From positions 2,666,001-2,730,000 of the forward strand of contig NZ_JACHJB010000001.1 of assembly GCF_014207745.1 (NCBI RefSeq): DNA of 64,000 nucleotides. The letters are read 5' to 3'. This DNA is from Nonomuraea muscovyensis. GTDB lineage: Bacteria > Actinomycetota > Actinomycetes > Streptosporangiales > Streptosporangiaceae. Positions 35,213 to 44,372 of this stretch are shown one piece after another. Below the pieces are notes generated by a model that saw nothing but the letters and a program-made list of their open reading frames with translations, was not told where the DNA came from and did not search any database. Every line of letters begins with the position of its first letter. Position 1 is the stretch's first letter. The position numbers were made by a program, and so were the translations under genes.

Positions 35213-36538
35213 GTGACGGATGAGCGGGATCACGGTCAGACGCCCGCGACCCAAGGGTCGCGCATCGACGCCTACGTCGATCGGTACGCCGCGCGAGCTA
35301 CCGGGATGGTCGCCTCCGAGATCCGAGCTCTGTTCGCCGTCGCGTCGAGGCCCGAGGTGGTCTCGCTCGCCGGCGGCATGCCGTACGTCACCGCCCTTCC
35401 CCTCGACATGGTCGGCGAGCTCGTCTCCGACCTGGTGACCAGGCGCGGCCCGGTCGCGCTCCAGTACGGCTCAGGGCAGGGTGATCCGCATCTGCGCGAG
35501 CAGATCTGCGAGGTCATGCGGATGGAGGGAATCCACGCCGGGGCCAACGACGTCGTCGTCACGGTGGGGTCGCAGCAGGCGCTCGACCTCATCACCCGCA
35601 TCTTCATCGACCCCGGTGACGTGGTGCTGGCCGAGGGGCCCTCGTACGTGGGCGCCCTGGGCACGTTCGCCGCCTATCAGGCCAAAGTCGTACATGTCGC
35701 CATGGACGAACAGGGCATCGTGCCCGAATCCCTGGCCCAGACCATCTACGCCCTGGAGACCGCCGGGGCGCCGATCAAGTTCCTCTACACGATCCCGACC
35801 TTCCAGAACCCCGCCGGTGTAACGCTCAACCTCGCCCGCCGCCAGCAGGTGCTCGACATCTGCCAGCGGGCCGGCGTGCTCATCGTCGAGGACAACCCGT
35901 ACGGGCTCCTCGGCTTCGACGGCGAGCCGATGCGCGCGCTGCGGGCCGACAACCCCGACGGTGTGGTCTACCTGGGGTCGTTCTCCAAGACGCTCGCCCC
36001 CGGGTTCCGCGTCGGGTGGGCGCTGGCCCCACACGCCGTCCGCGACAAGCTGGTGCTCGCCATGGAGTCGGCCGTGCTGTCGCACTCCTCGTTCACACAG
36101 CTCGCCGTGGGCCAGTACCTCGCCACGCAGCCGTGGCAGGAGCAGATCAAGACGTTCAGGGAGCTCTACCGGGAGCGCCGCGACGCGCTGCTGGAGGCCC
36201 TGGTCGCGCTGATGCCGCCCGAGGTCACCTGGACCCGCCCTGGGGGCGGGTTCTTCGTCTGGGCCACCCTGCCCGAGGGGCTCGACTCGAAGGCCATCCT
36301 GCCGCGGGCAGTGGCCGAGCGGGTGGCGTTCGTGCCCGGCACCGGGTTCTTCTCCGACGGGAGCGGAGCCCGGCAGATGCGGCTGTCCTACTGCTACCCC
36401 GAACCCGACCGGATCCGCGAAGGGGTTCGACGACTGTCCGGGGTGATCGAACAGGAGATCCAGCTCCGCGACACGTTCGGCACGGGCAGCACACGCGGCC
36501 ACGCCGGGGTGGACACTCCCGGCCCCGACCTGGCCTGA
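35213..36538 (+). CDS. PLP-dependent aminotransferase, class I/II (2-aminoadipate type)
   Basis: 441-residue fold-type I aminotransferase resembling LysN/MocR-like aminotransferases without the HTH. Visible motifs: TVGSQQALDLITRIFIDPG, TIPTFQNPAGVT, and the Schiff-base Lys259 in GSFSKTLAPGFRVGW; RLSYCYPEP near the end holds the carboxylate-binding Arg. GTG 35213 is chosen because AGGAGG (35201-35206) is 6 bases upstream. Divergent from the GNAT gene; possibly transcribed from TAACCT/TGATAT elements around 35170. Substrate unknown, amino group transfer certain. Confidence 0.9.
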   Translation: MTDERDHGQTPATQGSRIDAYVDRYAARATGMVASEIRALFAVASRPEVVSLAGGMPYVTALPLDMVGELVSDLVTRRGPVALQYGSGQGDPHLREQICEVMRMEGIHAGANDVVVTVGSQQALDLITRIFIDPGDVVLAEGPSYVGALGTFAAYQAKVVHVAMDEQGIVPESLAQTIYALETAGAPIKFLYTIPTFQNPAGVTLNLARRQQVLDICQRAGVLIVEDNPYGLLGFDGEPMRALRADNPDGVVYLGSFSKTLAPGFRVGWALAPHAVRDKLVLAMESAVLSHSSFTQLAVGQYLATQPWQEQIKTFRELYRERRDALLEALVALMPPEVTWTRPGGGFFVWATLPEGLDSKAILPRAVAERVAFVPGTGFFSDGSGARQMRLSYCYPEPDRIREGVRRLSGVIEQEIQLRDTFGTGSTRGHAGVDTPGPDLA

Positions 36539-36555
36539 CCCTTCCTTCGCCCGGC

Positions 36556-36594
36556 ACGGCCGGCGCCCCCTCCTCGGGGTCGCCGGCCGTTCCC
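36556..36594 (+). terminator. Terminator after the aminotransferase gene
   Basis: Ten-bp stem ACGGCCGGCG/CGCCGGCCGT with further CCCC/GGGG pairing inside, followed by TTCC CTTT. Begins 18 bp after the stop. Confidence 0.75.
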
Positions 36595-37028
36595 TTTCCC
36601 GTGAATGTGCTGGAATGAGCACGACCATCGCCCTGCTGGGTGACCCTCGGGCCGCTCTGACCGTCGGGGACGGGAACTCCCGGCCATGCGCCGCGCCTGA
36701 CCCGCAGCGCCTCGCGTCGACCCTTCCGGACACACCACCAAGCCAGACCTGCTCCGGACCGACGACCCCTCACGGTGCTCCGGGGCGGCGGGGGAAGGCA
36801 GACGTCCTCTGGACACCGCACGGGCAGACGGGCGTGCTCCCCGACACCGCGCGGAGGGGACACCGCGCGGAGGGCAGACACACCAGGGGCGGCGCGTGGC
36901 GGGGCGGCCTCGTCGTTCTCGGCGGGCGAGCTCGCCCGACTCGCGACGCCACCACGCAGGGCTGGCGTACACCCCCGCCCCCGCACGCCGGTACCGTTGG
37001 ACAGCGTCCGATCGGCTGAGGAGATGTG
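36595..37028. other. Intergenic region, no supported gene
   Basis: Between the aminotransferase terminator and ddl. An open frame from ATG 36615 to 37019 exists but its translation is Pro/Arg/Gly-rich without domain character or ribosome site, so I do not call it. The ddl promoter should lie near its 3' end (TACCGT around 36992). Confidence 0.5.
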
Positions 37029-37985
37029 ATGAGCGATGTGGGGCACGTGCTCGTGCTGGCAGGGGGCCTCTCCTACGAGCGGGAGGTGTCCCTGCGCTCC
37101 GGCCGTCGGGTGAGCGAGGTGCTGCGGGCCGCCGGCATCGACGTGGAGACCCGCGACACGGACGCGTCGCTGGTGCCGTCGATCCTGGCCGACCCGCCGG
37201 ACGCCGTCTTCGTCACCCTCCACGGCGGCGCGGGCGAGGACGGGGCGATCCGCTCGGTGCTGGAACTGCTCAACGTGCCCTACGTCGGCGCCGACCCCGA
37301 CGCGTGCCGGGTGGCCTTCGACAAGCCCACCGCCAAGGCCGTCGTGCGCTCGGTCGGACTGCGCACCCCCGACTCCGTGACGTTGCCCAAGGAGACGTTC
37401 CACGACCTGGGCGCCACCGCAGTGCTGGGGCGCATCGTGGAGCACCTCGGGCTGCCCCTCTTCGTCAAGCCCGCCCGGGGCGGCTCGGCGCTGGGCGCCT
37501 CCCTCGTCCGCACCGCCGAAGAGCTTCCGGCCGCCATGGTGGGGTGCTTCGCGTACGGCGACACGGCGCTGATCGAGCGGTACGTCGAGGGCGTCGAGGT
37601 GGCGGTCTCCATCGTCGACCTCGGCAGCGGGCCCATCGCGCTGCCCGCCGTCGAGATCGTGCCCGACGAGGGCGTCTACGACTACGCCGCTCGCTACACG
37701 GCCGGGCACACCGAGTTCTTCGCACCGGCTCGCCTCTCTCCCGAGGCCGCGGCCGCCTGTGCGGAGATGGCGGTCACGGCCCACACCGCGCTGGGGCTGC
37801 GCGACGTCTCCCGTACCGACCTCATCGTGGACGCCGACGGGCAGCCGCACTTCCTGGAGGTGAACGTGGCGCCCGGCATGACCGAGACGAGCCTCCTGCC
37901 GATGGCGGTGGAGTCCGCCGGCCAGGACCTCGGCGACGTCTGCGCCACGCTGCTCCGCAACGCCGCCTCCCGCCCCCGCCCCTGA
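37029..37985 (+). CDS. D-alanine--D-alanine ligase family protein (ATP-grasp)
   Basis: 318 residues. An N-terminal domain with HVLVLAGGLSYEREVSLRSG and VFVTLHGGAGEDGAI, then the ATP-grasp fold with PLFVKPARGGSALGAS, RYVEGVEVAVS and FLEVNVAPGMTE. It joins two D-Ala or a related pair for wall precursors. The loop usually reading EINT.PGmT is EVNVAPGMT here, and family members at this chromosomal position are often paralogues of the mur-cluster ddl, so the exact product is open. ATG 37029 has GAGGAG 5 bases upstream; GTG 37026 is directly before it. Confidence 0.87.
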   Translation: MSDVGHVLVLAGGLSYEREVSLRSGRRVSEVLRAAGIDVETRDTDASLVPSILADPPDAVFVTLHGGAGEDGAIRSVLELLNVPYVGADPDACRVAFDKPTAKAVVRSVGLRTPDSVTLPKETFHDLGATAVLGRIVEHLGLPLFVKPARGGSALGASLVRTAEELPAAMVGCFAYGDTALIERYVEGVEVAVSIVDLGSGPIALPAVEIVPDEGVYDYAARYTAGHTEFFAPARLSPEAAAACAEMAVTAHTALGLRDVSRTDLIVDADGQPHFLEVNVAPGMTETSLLPMAVESAGQDLGDVCATLLRNAASRPRP

Positions 37986-38284
37986 AGGGAGGCCACCCGG
38001 CTGCCGGCCATCCGGTCGGCGGCCACCCACCGCAGCACTCCCCCACCGTCTACCGGCAGCCCTCGCTGAGACTCCTCCCATCACGTCGCGCTCCCGCCAC
38101 CCTTCACCGCTTCCCGGACTCCGCCCGCGTCTGGGCCGTTCCACCGCCGCACCACTGATCCCGGGCGGACCGACGCCTCCCCTCCCCGGCGTCACCTCCT
38201 CCCGCACACCCGGCGCGGTCGACCCCCACCACGGCCCATGACGCGCCCCCTGCTCCGGCCGACCGGGCGCGTACGACCGCTCAG
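37986..38284. other. C-rich intergenic region, no supported gene
   Basis: About 300 bp of strongly C-rich + strand (many CCACC/CTCCC words) with no credible coding frame on either strand and no clear hairpin. The aldolase -10 element lies at its right end. Confidence 0.5.
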
Positions 38285-38296
38285 TAGCCTGGCGGT

Positions 38297-39340
38297 GTGC
38301 CGATCGAATCCAGGTATCCCAAGAGCTTCGCCAGTGACAACCACGCCGGAGTGCACCCGGACGTCCTCGACGCCATGACGGCGGCCAACCACGGCGACGC
38401 CCCGGCGTACGGGGACGACAGATGGACGGCGACCTTCGAGCGCCGCGTCAAGGAGGTCTTCGGGGACGCGGCGGAAGGCTTCGCGGTGCTCAACGGAGCC
38501 GGCGCGAACATGGTCGGCCTGGCGCTCATGCTCGGCCGGTACGACGCCATCATCTGTCCGGACACCGCCCACATCGCCACCCACGAGGCCGGAGCGGCGG
38601 AGCGGCTGCTCGGCGTCAAGCTCATCACCGTCCCCACCGAGGACGGCAAGCTGAGGCCGGGTGACATCACCAGCCGCCTGGGCGGCCTGGGCAACCACCA
38701 CGAGTCGCAGCCCAGCGTCGTCTCGGTGTCGCAGGTCACCGAGCTGGGCACCTGCTACTCCCCCGCCGAGCTGGCGGCACTCGCCCAGGCGGCCCACGAC
38801 GCCGGGATGCGGCTGCACGTGGACGGCGCACGGCTGGCCAACGCCGCCGCCCACCTGTCCTGCGGCCTGCGTACGATCACCACGGACGTGGGCGTCGACG
38901 TCTTCAGCTTCGGCGGCACCAAGAACGGCGCGCTGGCCGCCGAGGCCGTGGTCGTTCTCGACGGCTCACTCGTCACCGGCGTGCCCTTCCTGCGCAGGCA
39001 GTCCCTCCAGCTCGCCTCGAAGATGCGCTTCATCTCGGCGCAACTCTCCGCGCTGCTCGCCGACGACCTCTGGCGGCGCAACGCCGCTCACGCCAACGAC
39101 ATGGCCGCCCGTCTCGCGGCGGGAGTCGCCGACGTACCAGGCGTACGGATCGCCTACCCCGTCGAGTCGAACGCCGTCTTCGTCGCCCTGCCTCCCGCCG
39201 TGGCCGCCACGTTGAAGGAGCGCTACCTCTTCCACTACTGGGACGAGGACGCCTGCGTCGTCCGCTGGATGACGGCCTTCGACACGACACCGGAACAGGT
39301 GGACCACCTGGTGGACGACCTCCGCAAGGTCTCCACCTGA
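38297..39340 (+). CDS. Low-specificity threonine aldolase family protein
   Basis: 347-residue fold-type I PLP enzyme that cleaves threonine to glycine and acetaldehyde. Motifs include SDNHAGVHPDVLDAM, HIATHEAGAAE, LHVDGARLANAAAHL and the Schiff-base Lys in SFGGTKNGALAAEAVV. GTG 38297 lies 6 bases after TAGCCT (38285-38290) with no Shine-Dalgarno, a leaderless arrangement. Related enzymes include beta-hydroxy-amino acid aldolases; natural substrate may differ. Confidence 0.9.
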   Translation: MPIESRYPKSFASDNHAGVHPDVLDAMTAANHGDAPAYGDDRWTATFERRVKEVFGDAAEGFAVLNGAGANMVGLALMLGRYDAIICPDTAHIATHEAGAAERLLGVKLITVPTEDGKLRPGDITSRLGGLGNHHESQPSVVSVSQVTELGTCYSPAELAALAQAAHDAGMRLHVDGARLANAAAHLSCGLRTITTDVGVDVFSFGGTKNGALAAEAVVVLDGSLVTGVPFLRRQSLQLASKMRFISAQLSALLADDLWRRNAAHANDMAARLAAGVADVPGVRIAYPVESNAVFVALPPAVAATLKERYLFHYWDEDACVVRWMTAFDTTPEQVDHLVDDLRKVST

Positions 39341-39355
39341 CCGCTCCCGGGCACG

Positions 39356-39369
39356 GTTTCACGTGAAAC
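39356..39369. promoter_or_regulatory. parS site 1
   Basis: Perfect GTTTCACGTGAAAC, the ParB centromere palindrome known from Streptomyces and other bacteria, 15 bp after the aldolase stop. Confidence 0.95.
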
Positions 39370-40358
39370 ATCGACCCCAAGCAACGAACACCAAGCCGTC
39401 GCCCCGACGACTCACCCCTCGCCGCCCACCACCCCCAGCCGGAGGGGCGACCACCAACGACGACCGGGCCGGCGTGCAGCCGGTCTCCGGCGATGGACGG
39501 CGGCCGGCTCGGCGGCCGGTGGCGGCGGCCACCGACCTGGGGCCATTAGCCCGATCCGACAACCTGGGACTGCGAACCAGCAACCGAGGGCCGACGGCCA
39601 GGGACAAGCAGCCGGGGGCCGGGGACCGCGGGCCGCGAGTCGGGGGGCCGCGGGCCGAGGGTCGGGGACCGGAGACCAGCGGCCAGGGACAAGCAGCCGG
39701 AGGCAGCCAGGGACCGCGGGCCAGGGGCCGCGAGTCGGGGGGCCGCGAGTCGGGGGGCCGCGGGCCGAGGGTCGGGGACCGGAGACCAGCGGCCAGGGAC
39801 AAGCAGCCGGAGGCAGCCAGGGACCGCGGGCCGGGGGCCGAGGGTCGCGGGTCGCAGGTCGGGGGGCCGCGAGTCGGGAGACCGTGGGTCAGGGGACCGC
39901 GGGTCAGGGGACCGGGGCCGGGGCGGACGGCCGGACGGGTGGATGGGCGTCGAGTGACTGGCGGACGACGGACGACTGTGCGCATCGTTCGACGAACGAA
40001 TGCCGAACGAGCGAGAGACGACGGCGCGCTCCGGACGAACACCGAATGACGCCGACGGGCGGGCGACCACGACTTCTCTGGAGACGGGTGACCGGTCGCG
40101 GATGACACGCAAACACCGACAAGGCGACCGCCGAACGACGCCTGGCGGCGGATATCAGGGCAGCAACAGACGGCGGGTAGCGCGCGGCGGGCAGCAAACG
40201 GTGGGCGGCTGGCCGGGAGCGTGAGCGATGGGCGGCGTGCGTGAGCGGTGGGTGGATGCCGAGTGGGCGATGAACGACCGGGGTGAGAGCCGGCCGCAGG
40301 CAGGGGTCGCCAGTTGCCTCTACCGAAAGCCACCCGAAGGTTCGACGGTGTCAGCGAT
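39370..40358. other. Non-coding centromere-proximal region
   Basis: Nearly 1 kb between parS sites 1 and 2. Apart from the minisatellite I see no gene: open frames on both strands are Arg/Pro/Gly-rich shadows with no ribosome sites. The right third (about 39960-40330) is GA/CG-rich with words like GACGAACG and GGCGGG. Confidence 0.6.
39540..39930. repeat. G-rich minisatellite between parS sites
   Basis: A tract built from words such as GACCGCGGGCC, GAGGGTCGGGGACC and CGCGAGTCGGGG. A 92-bp segment is repeated exactly at 39631-39722 and 39741-39832 (period 110 bp), with partial copies on both sides. The + strand is extremely G-rich. It interrupts all reading frames' normal codon pattern, so it is not a gene. 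Confidence 0.85.
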
Positions 40359-40372
40359 GTTTCACGTGAAAC
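40359..40372. promoter_or_regulatory. parS site 2
   Basis: Perfect GTTTCACGTGAAAC, 142 bp downstream (by orientation) of the parB stop. Confidence 0.95.
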
Positions 40373-40492
40373 AGGCAGGGAGGACCGTAACTGGCTGACA
40401 TGAGGAAGAGGACACAGGCGCGCGGAGGGTGTGAGGCAGGGGGCGCGGGCGTCGCTGGTCAGTGTGAAACGGAAGGCAGTCGTGACTGCGTG

Positions 40493-40506
40493 GTTTCACG
40501 TGAAAC
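40493..40506. promoter_or_regulatory. parS site 3
   Basis: Perfect GTTTCACGTGAAAC immediately after the parB stop codon (40514), 121 bp from parS site 2. Confidence 0.95.
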
Positions 40507-40513
40507 ATTGCGG

Positions 40514-41479
40514 CTACTCGACGGGCTCCCGCATGGCTCGGGCGGCCTCGGGTGCCATGGTGCCGATGATGCGCTCCAGGTCGTCGATGGTGGCGAACTC
40601 CACCACGATGCGCCCCTTTCGCCGGCCCAGGTCCACCTTCACCTTGGTCTCGAAGTGGTCCGACAGGCGGTCCGCCAGGTGGGTGAGGCCGGGCGCGGTG
40701 GGCCTGTTGGGTCGCCGTTCGCGCTGCGGCTTCTGCGCCGCCGCTGCCTGAGCACTGCCGAGGGCGACGATCTCCTCGACGGCCCTGACTGACAGGAGTT
40801 CGGCGACAACGCGCTTGGCGAGCTGGATCTGCTCCTCGGGGCTGTCGAGCCGGAGGATGGCGCGGGCGTGACCGGCGCTCACGGTGCCGGCGGCTACGGA
40901 GAGCTGGACCTCGGGCGGGAGGTTGAGCAGGCGAAGGGTGTTGGTGATGTGGGAGCGGGAGCGGCCGACCTTCTGCGCGAGCTGATCGTGGGTGGCCTGG
41001 AAGTCATCGAGCAGTTGCTGGTAAGCGGCCGCCTCCTCCAGCGCGTTGAGCTGCTCGCGCTGGAGGTTCTCGATGAGGGCGTCACGGAGGAGGTCGTCGT
41101 CCTGGGTGTTGCGGACGATCGCCGGAACGGCGTCCAGCCCGGCCTGCTTGCTCGCCCGCCAGCGGCGCTCCCCCATGATCAGCTCGTACTGCCCGCCCCC
41201 GACCGGACGCACCACGATCGGCTGCAGAAGGCCGACCTCACGGATGGAGGCCGCGAGCTCGTCCAGTCGCTCCTCGTCGAAGACATCACGCGGCTGGCGC
41301 GGGTTCGGCACGATGGCGGCGAGAGGGACCTCCTTGAAGTACGCCCCGGCGATCGGCTTGAGGCCTGACTCCGCAGCCGAGCCTTCGACAGGGGATGCCG
41401 TCCCCGTGCCGTCAACAATGGGGCCGGTCGGGATGAGTGCCCCGAGCCCCTTGCCCAATCCCCGCCGCTGCTGACTCAC
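40514..41479 (-). CDS. parB: Chromosome partitioning protein ParB (CTP-dependent DNA clamp)
   Basis: 321-residue ParB. Residues 1-15 ([15 protein letters not shown]) are the ParA-interacting tail; the CTPase core has [32 protein letters not shown] and [14 protein letters not shown]; the parS-reading HTH is [18 protein letters not shown]; the C-terminal dimer domain follows an Arg/Pro linker. GTG 41479 is preceded by GAGGAG. Unlike most relatives, parA is not directly upstream; a 1.8-kb insert lies between. Confidence 0.97.
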   Translation of the reverse strand: MSQQRRGLGKGLGALIPTGPIVDGTGTASPVEGSAAESGLKPIAGAYFKEVPLAAIVPNPRQPRDVFDEERLDELAASIREVGLLQPIVVRPVGGGQYELIMGERRWRASKQAGLDAVPAIVRNTQDDDLLRDALIENLQREQLNALEEAAAYQQLLDDFQATHDQLAQKVGRSRSHITNTLRLLNLPPEVQLSVAAGTVSAGHARAILRLDSPEEQIQLAKRVVAELLSVRAVEEIVALGSAQAAAAQKPQRERRPNRPTAPGLTHLADRLSDHFETKVKVDLGRRKGRIVVEFATIDDLERIIGTMAPEAARAMREPVE

Positions 41480-41960
41480 TGCGTCTCCTCATCCACCCCG
41501 GCCGATTCCGGTCACTCCAGGAGAGGTTACCGTCGTGAACGCAACCGGGTGCCGCCTCGCCACACGGGCTTGTGTCGGATTTACACCACGACGCCATAGC
41601 CACACCCCGCACAGGCCATTCCCACCCCGTTCGGGCGGCGAGTCGCAGAGCCCAAAGCACACGAAACCAGCCCGGAGTCACGTCCGCGTCGACGCACCCG
41701 CTAAAGAGACGTGCCGATGCGCAGCCGGACCAGCAGCACGACGCGCAGGCGTACCGGCATATGTAAGCGATCACCAGGAAATCCTGGTCGGCGGACATAC
41801 TGTTCCAGACAGGCGGCCAGATGACTCCTGGTAGACGGTCACCAGAGATCCCGGCTGGCAGTCTCGGATGCCGGTTTGCGAGCACTGCGCCCGCTTGAGG
41901 TCTTCCAACTCTGCCCTCGTAGCGCCGCCCGGGCCGGTGAACGGACGTCATCAGCTGTAG
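41480..41960. other. parB upstream region, no gene; 16-bp palindrome
   Basis: 481 bp without a credible coding frame. It contains the perfect palindrome ACCAGGAAATCCTGGT at 41773-41788, a candidate operator, with a related TCCTGGT/CACCAG pair about 45 bp further on. The parB promoter must lie here because parA is not immediately upstream. Confidence 0.5.
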
Positions 41961-42713
41961 TCAGCGCGCTTCGAGTACCGCGATGTCGCGCACCATGTAG
42001 CGGCGATGCTCGCACTCCTCCTCCATCACCACGCGCAGGCAACTCCCGACCGAGCGCGGTTCCTCGGGATGGCCGGGCGCAGGTGCGCGCGTGCACATCC
42101 GTGCAAGATCGGTGTCGGTGAGGCCGTCGACAATGCCGCGCACCAGCGCCACGCGATCGGCGCGCGCCTCCATCACTGCTGCGTACGACGGGCGCGCATC
42201 AAGGTCTATGCCGATTGCCGCCGCGTCCGCGGGCGGATAACCGGTGTGTGTGAGACCGAACCGGTGGAACGGCATTGGCTCGTCGAGGATGGTCCGGCTT
42301 GCCCAGGCGTCGGTGGCGAAGATCAGGTGGCGAAGCGTCTCGACGAAGGACCACTCGCCGTCGACCCGTTCGTGGCGAGCCGATTCTGGCAGCCTCTCCG
42401 CGTGGGCGACCGTCTCCAGCCAGAGCCGTTCGACTGTGTTCCACATCGCGCGGAAGTCATCGGCTGTCCGCATCGCTCGCAGTTGTACGCGCTCGGGATG
42501 TCGCCGGTCGAGCTCGGCCTCGACGAAGGGGGTGACGTCCACGTCGTTGACGAGGAAGTTGTGCACGTCTCCGGACACGCTGACGTCCACGAGCACGGAG
42601 TCGACGATCTTAATCTGGCGCATGTCGCAGTCGCGGAATTTCGCGGCCGCGAAGGTGGCGCTCGTGAAGCTCGCACCACGGAACGCGTCGGTATTGTCGT
42701 ACTGCATTGTCAT
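41961..42713 (-). CDS. DinB-like domain protein with N-terminal pentapeptide motif
   Basis: 250 residues. The N-terminal 45 residues contain pentapeptide-repeat spacing (FRGASFTSATFAAAKFRDC, every fifth residue small or hydrophobic). The rest is a four-helix DinB/DinB_2 domain: VQLRAMRTADDFRAMW, ERVDGEWSFVETLRHLIFATDAW and a final EEECEHRRYMVRD; scattered His could bind metal as in DinB thiol transferases. ATG 42713 has no ribosome site but CACAAT lies 6 bases upstream, so probably leaderless; ATG 42707 also possible. Its GC content looks lower than neighbours and it splits parA from parB, suggesting insertion. Function unknown. Confidence 0.82.
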   Translation of the reverse strand: MTMQYDNTDAFRGASFTSATFAAAKFRDCDMRQIKIVDSVLVDVSVSGDVHNFLVNDVDVTPFVEAELDRRHPERVQLRAMRTADDFRAMWNTVERLWLETVAHAERLPESARHERVDGEWSFVETLRHLIFATDAWASRTILDEPMPFHRFGLTHTGYPPADAAAIGIDLDARPSYAAVMEARADRVALVRGIVDGLTDTDLARMCTRAPAPGHPEEPRSVGSCLRVVMEEECEHRRYMVRDIAVLEAR

Positions 42714-43305
42714 CGGGCCATTGTGCCCGTACCGACTGTGACGGTACAGCGTCGATGGCGGCCTCCGCACGCTCCGAGAGTCGCCCTCGGCCCCGCCACG
42801 AACAGCCGTCGTACGAACGCGAAGCGCATGGCGAACCGATCCCGCCACTGGCCACGGAACCGCGGACTTCATGGCCGCCCGTCCGGAGAACTGGTGTCCG
42901 CGTATCTGGACTTCTCGATGTCCGTTCACAACATACCGGCAGGCCCCTCAATCAGGGGTCGACGTGCAGGGGGCCCGCAATCAGGCGGATCGACGTGCAG
43001 GCGGGCCAACGTACAGGCGGGCCGGAAGGCAGGTGCCCGAGACTCCCGATGCAGCTGAGCACGCTCACTCAGGCGATCTGCGACCGGCGGGCCCCCGGGA
43101 AACGCAACGTGTCGGTCAGTAGGAATGCCGCTGGGCGTACGGCACGTGACCGCGGCGTCTCCCGGCGGTTGGTTCAGCACATGACCGCAGCGCGCTCCAA
43201 GGGCCTGTCCAGGACATGCGGGCAGCGCTCCCCCGGAAAGCCGCGCCCCAGCAGCCGGCGCGGTGCAGGCGGACGACGTCCGCCGGTCAACCCGGGCCGC
43301 CCTGT
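42714..43305. other. Intergenic region between DinB-like gene and parA, no gene
   Basis: 592 bp with no supported gene. Around 42958-43030 there are three imperfect direct repeats of the form CGACGTGCAGGCGGGCC (variants CAACGTACAGGCGGGCC and CGACGTGCAGGGGGCCC). The remaining sequence shows no hairpin terminator after parA that I can identify. Confidence 0.5.
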
Positions 43306-44367
43306 TCAGACCAGGGCGCGGTGGGCGATCTCGCGGGCCGCGTCCATGTACGCCATCGCGCCGCTCGAACCCGGGTCGTACGTCATGACCGACTGCCCGT
43401 AGCTCGGCGCCTCCGACAGGCGGACGCTGCGCGGGATCACCGTGTTCAGCACCGTCTCGCCGAAGTGCGCCCGGACCTCCTCGGCCACCTGGGACGCCAG
43501 CCGCGTACGGCCGTCGTACATGGTGAGGACGATCGTGGACAGGCGGAGCGTCGGGTTGAGGTGTGCCTTGATGAGATCGACGTTGCGCAGGAGCTGCCCC
43601 AGGCCCTCCAGCGCGTAGTACTCGCACTGGATGGGGATCATGACCTCGTCCGCGGCCACCAGCGCGTTGACCGTGAGCAGCCCGAGCGACGGCGGGCAGT
43701 CGATGATGATGTAGTCGAGTTCGGCGCTGTACGCGCTGAACGCCCGGCGTAGCCGCGCTTCGCGGGCGACGAGCGACACCAGCTCGATCTCCGCGCCGGC
43801 CAGGTCGATCGTCGCGGGGGCACAGTAGAGGCCCGGCATCTCGGGCACCTGCTTGACGATGTCAGCCAAGGGAAGATCGTCGACCAGCACCTGGTAGACG
43901 TCCGGGACATCGCCACGGTGTTCGGTGGCCAGCGCAGTGGAGGCGTTGCCCTGGGGGTCCAGATCGACCACGAGCACCCGCTGGCCGTTCATCGACAGGG
44001 CGGCGGCGATGTTGACGGAGGTGGTGGTCTTGCCCACCCCGCCCTTCTGGTTGGCAACGGCGATCACTCTGCACTTGGCCGGCCTCGGCCAGCCACCCTC
44101 GCCACCACCGGACGTCTCCCCCGCCTGGGCGGCCGCCTGAGTCGCAGATGTTTCACGTGAAACCACAGAGCTGAGTGCCTCTCGTACCAAGGGTGAATCG
44201 CCGGGGTTCAGTGGGGTCTGGGTCACGATCGCCATCCTTTCAACCAGAGGCCTGCCGGGGTCGGGAATTGGCCGTCGCGACACGCCCATTTCAGGCCAGC
44301 CAACACCCGAGGGACTCTCGGACGGAGGCTCACCAGGCCAGCCAAGACCGCTTGACGCGACTGGCAC
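43306..44367 (-). CDS. parA: Chromosome partitioning ATPase ParA
   Basis: 353-residue deviant-Walker ATPase that moves ParB-parS complexes. The core begins near residue 100: VIAVANQKGGVGKTTTSVNIAA, then VVDLDPQGNAS and IIIDCPPSLGLLTVNAL. Residues 1-95 are a long, low-complexity N-terminal extension. GTG 44367 is chosen because AAGGAGGTGA, nearly the full anti-Shine-Dalgarno complement, lies just upstream inside the end of rsmG. A perfect parS site falls within the extension, encoding VSRET. Internal starts (ATG 44235, GTG 44226) with weaker sites would shorten the extension. Confidence 0.95.
   Translation of the reverse strand: MPVASSGLGWPGEPPSESPSGVGWPEMGVSRRPIPDPGRPLVERMAIVTQTPLNPGDSPLVREALSSVVSRETSATQAAAQAGETSGGGEGGWPRPAKCRVIAVANQKGGVGKTTTSVNIAAALSMNGQRVLVVDLDPQGNASTALATEHRGDVPDVYQVLVDDLPLADIVKQVPEMPGLYCAPATIDLAGAEIELVSLVAREARLRRAFSAYSAELDYIIIDCPPSLGLLTVNALVAADEVMIPIQCEYYALEGLGQLLRNVDLIKAHLNPTLRLSTIVLTMYDGRTRLASQVAEEVRAHFGETVLNTVIPRSVRLSEAPSYGQSVMTYDPGSSGAMAYMDAAREIAHRALV
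44150..44163. promoter_or_regulatory. parS site 4, inside the parA coding region
   Basis: Perfect GTTTCACGTGAAAC within the N-terminal extension of parA, 3.6 kb from parS site 3. In-frame it encodes Val-Ser-Arg-Glu-Thr. Confidence 0.95.
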
Positions 44368-44372
44368 AACCG

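Noticed and set aside
36615..37019. Open frame ahead of ddl
   Set aside because: No ribosome site, low-complexity Pro/Arg/Gly translation, and no recognisable family.
39540..39930. Possible CRISPR array
   Set aside because: Repeats are variable-length words without uniform repeats or unique spacers, and no cas genes are nearby.
39363..40333. Open frames through the minisatellite, encoding Pro/Arg-rich repeats
   Set aside because: They result from stop-poor GC-rich repeats; repetitive translation in several frames, no start signals.
41412..41951. Minus-strand frame in the parB upstream region
   Set aside because: It overlaps the parB start region out of frame, translation is Cys/Trp/Arg-rich with no homology.
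42707..43402. Plus-strand frame between the DinB-like gene and parA
   Set aside because: Runs into parA antisense, has no ribosome site and no domain character.
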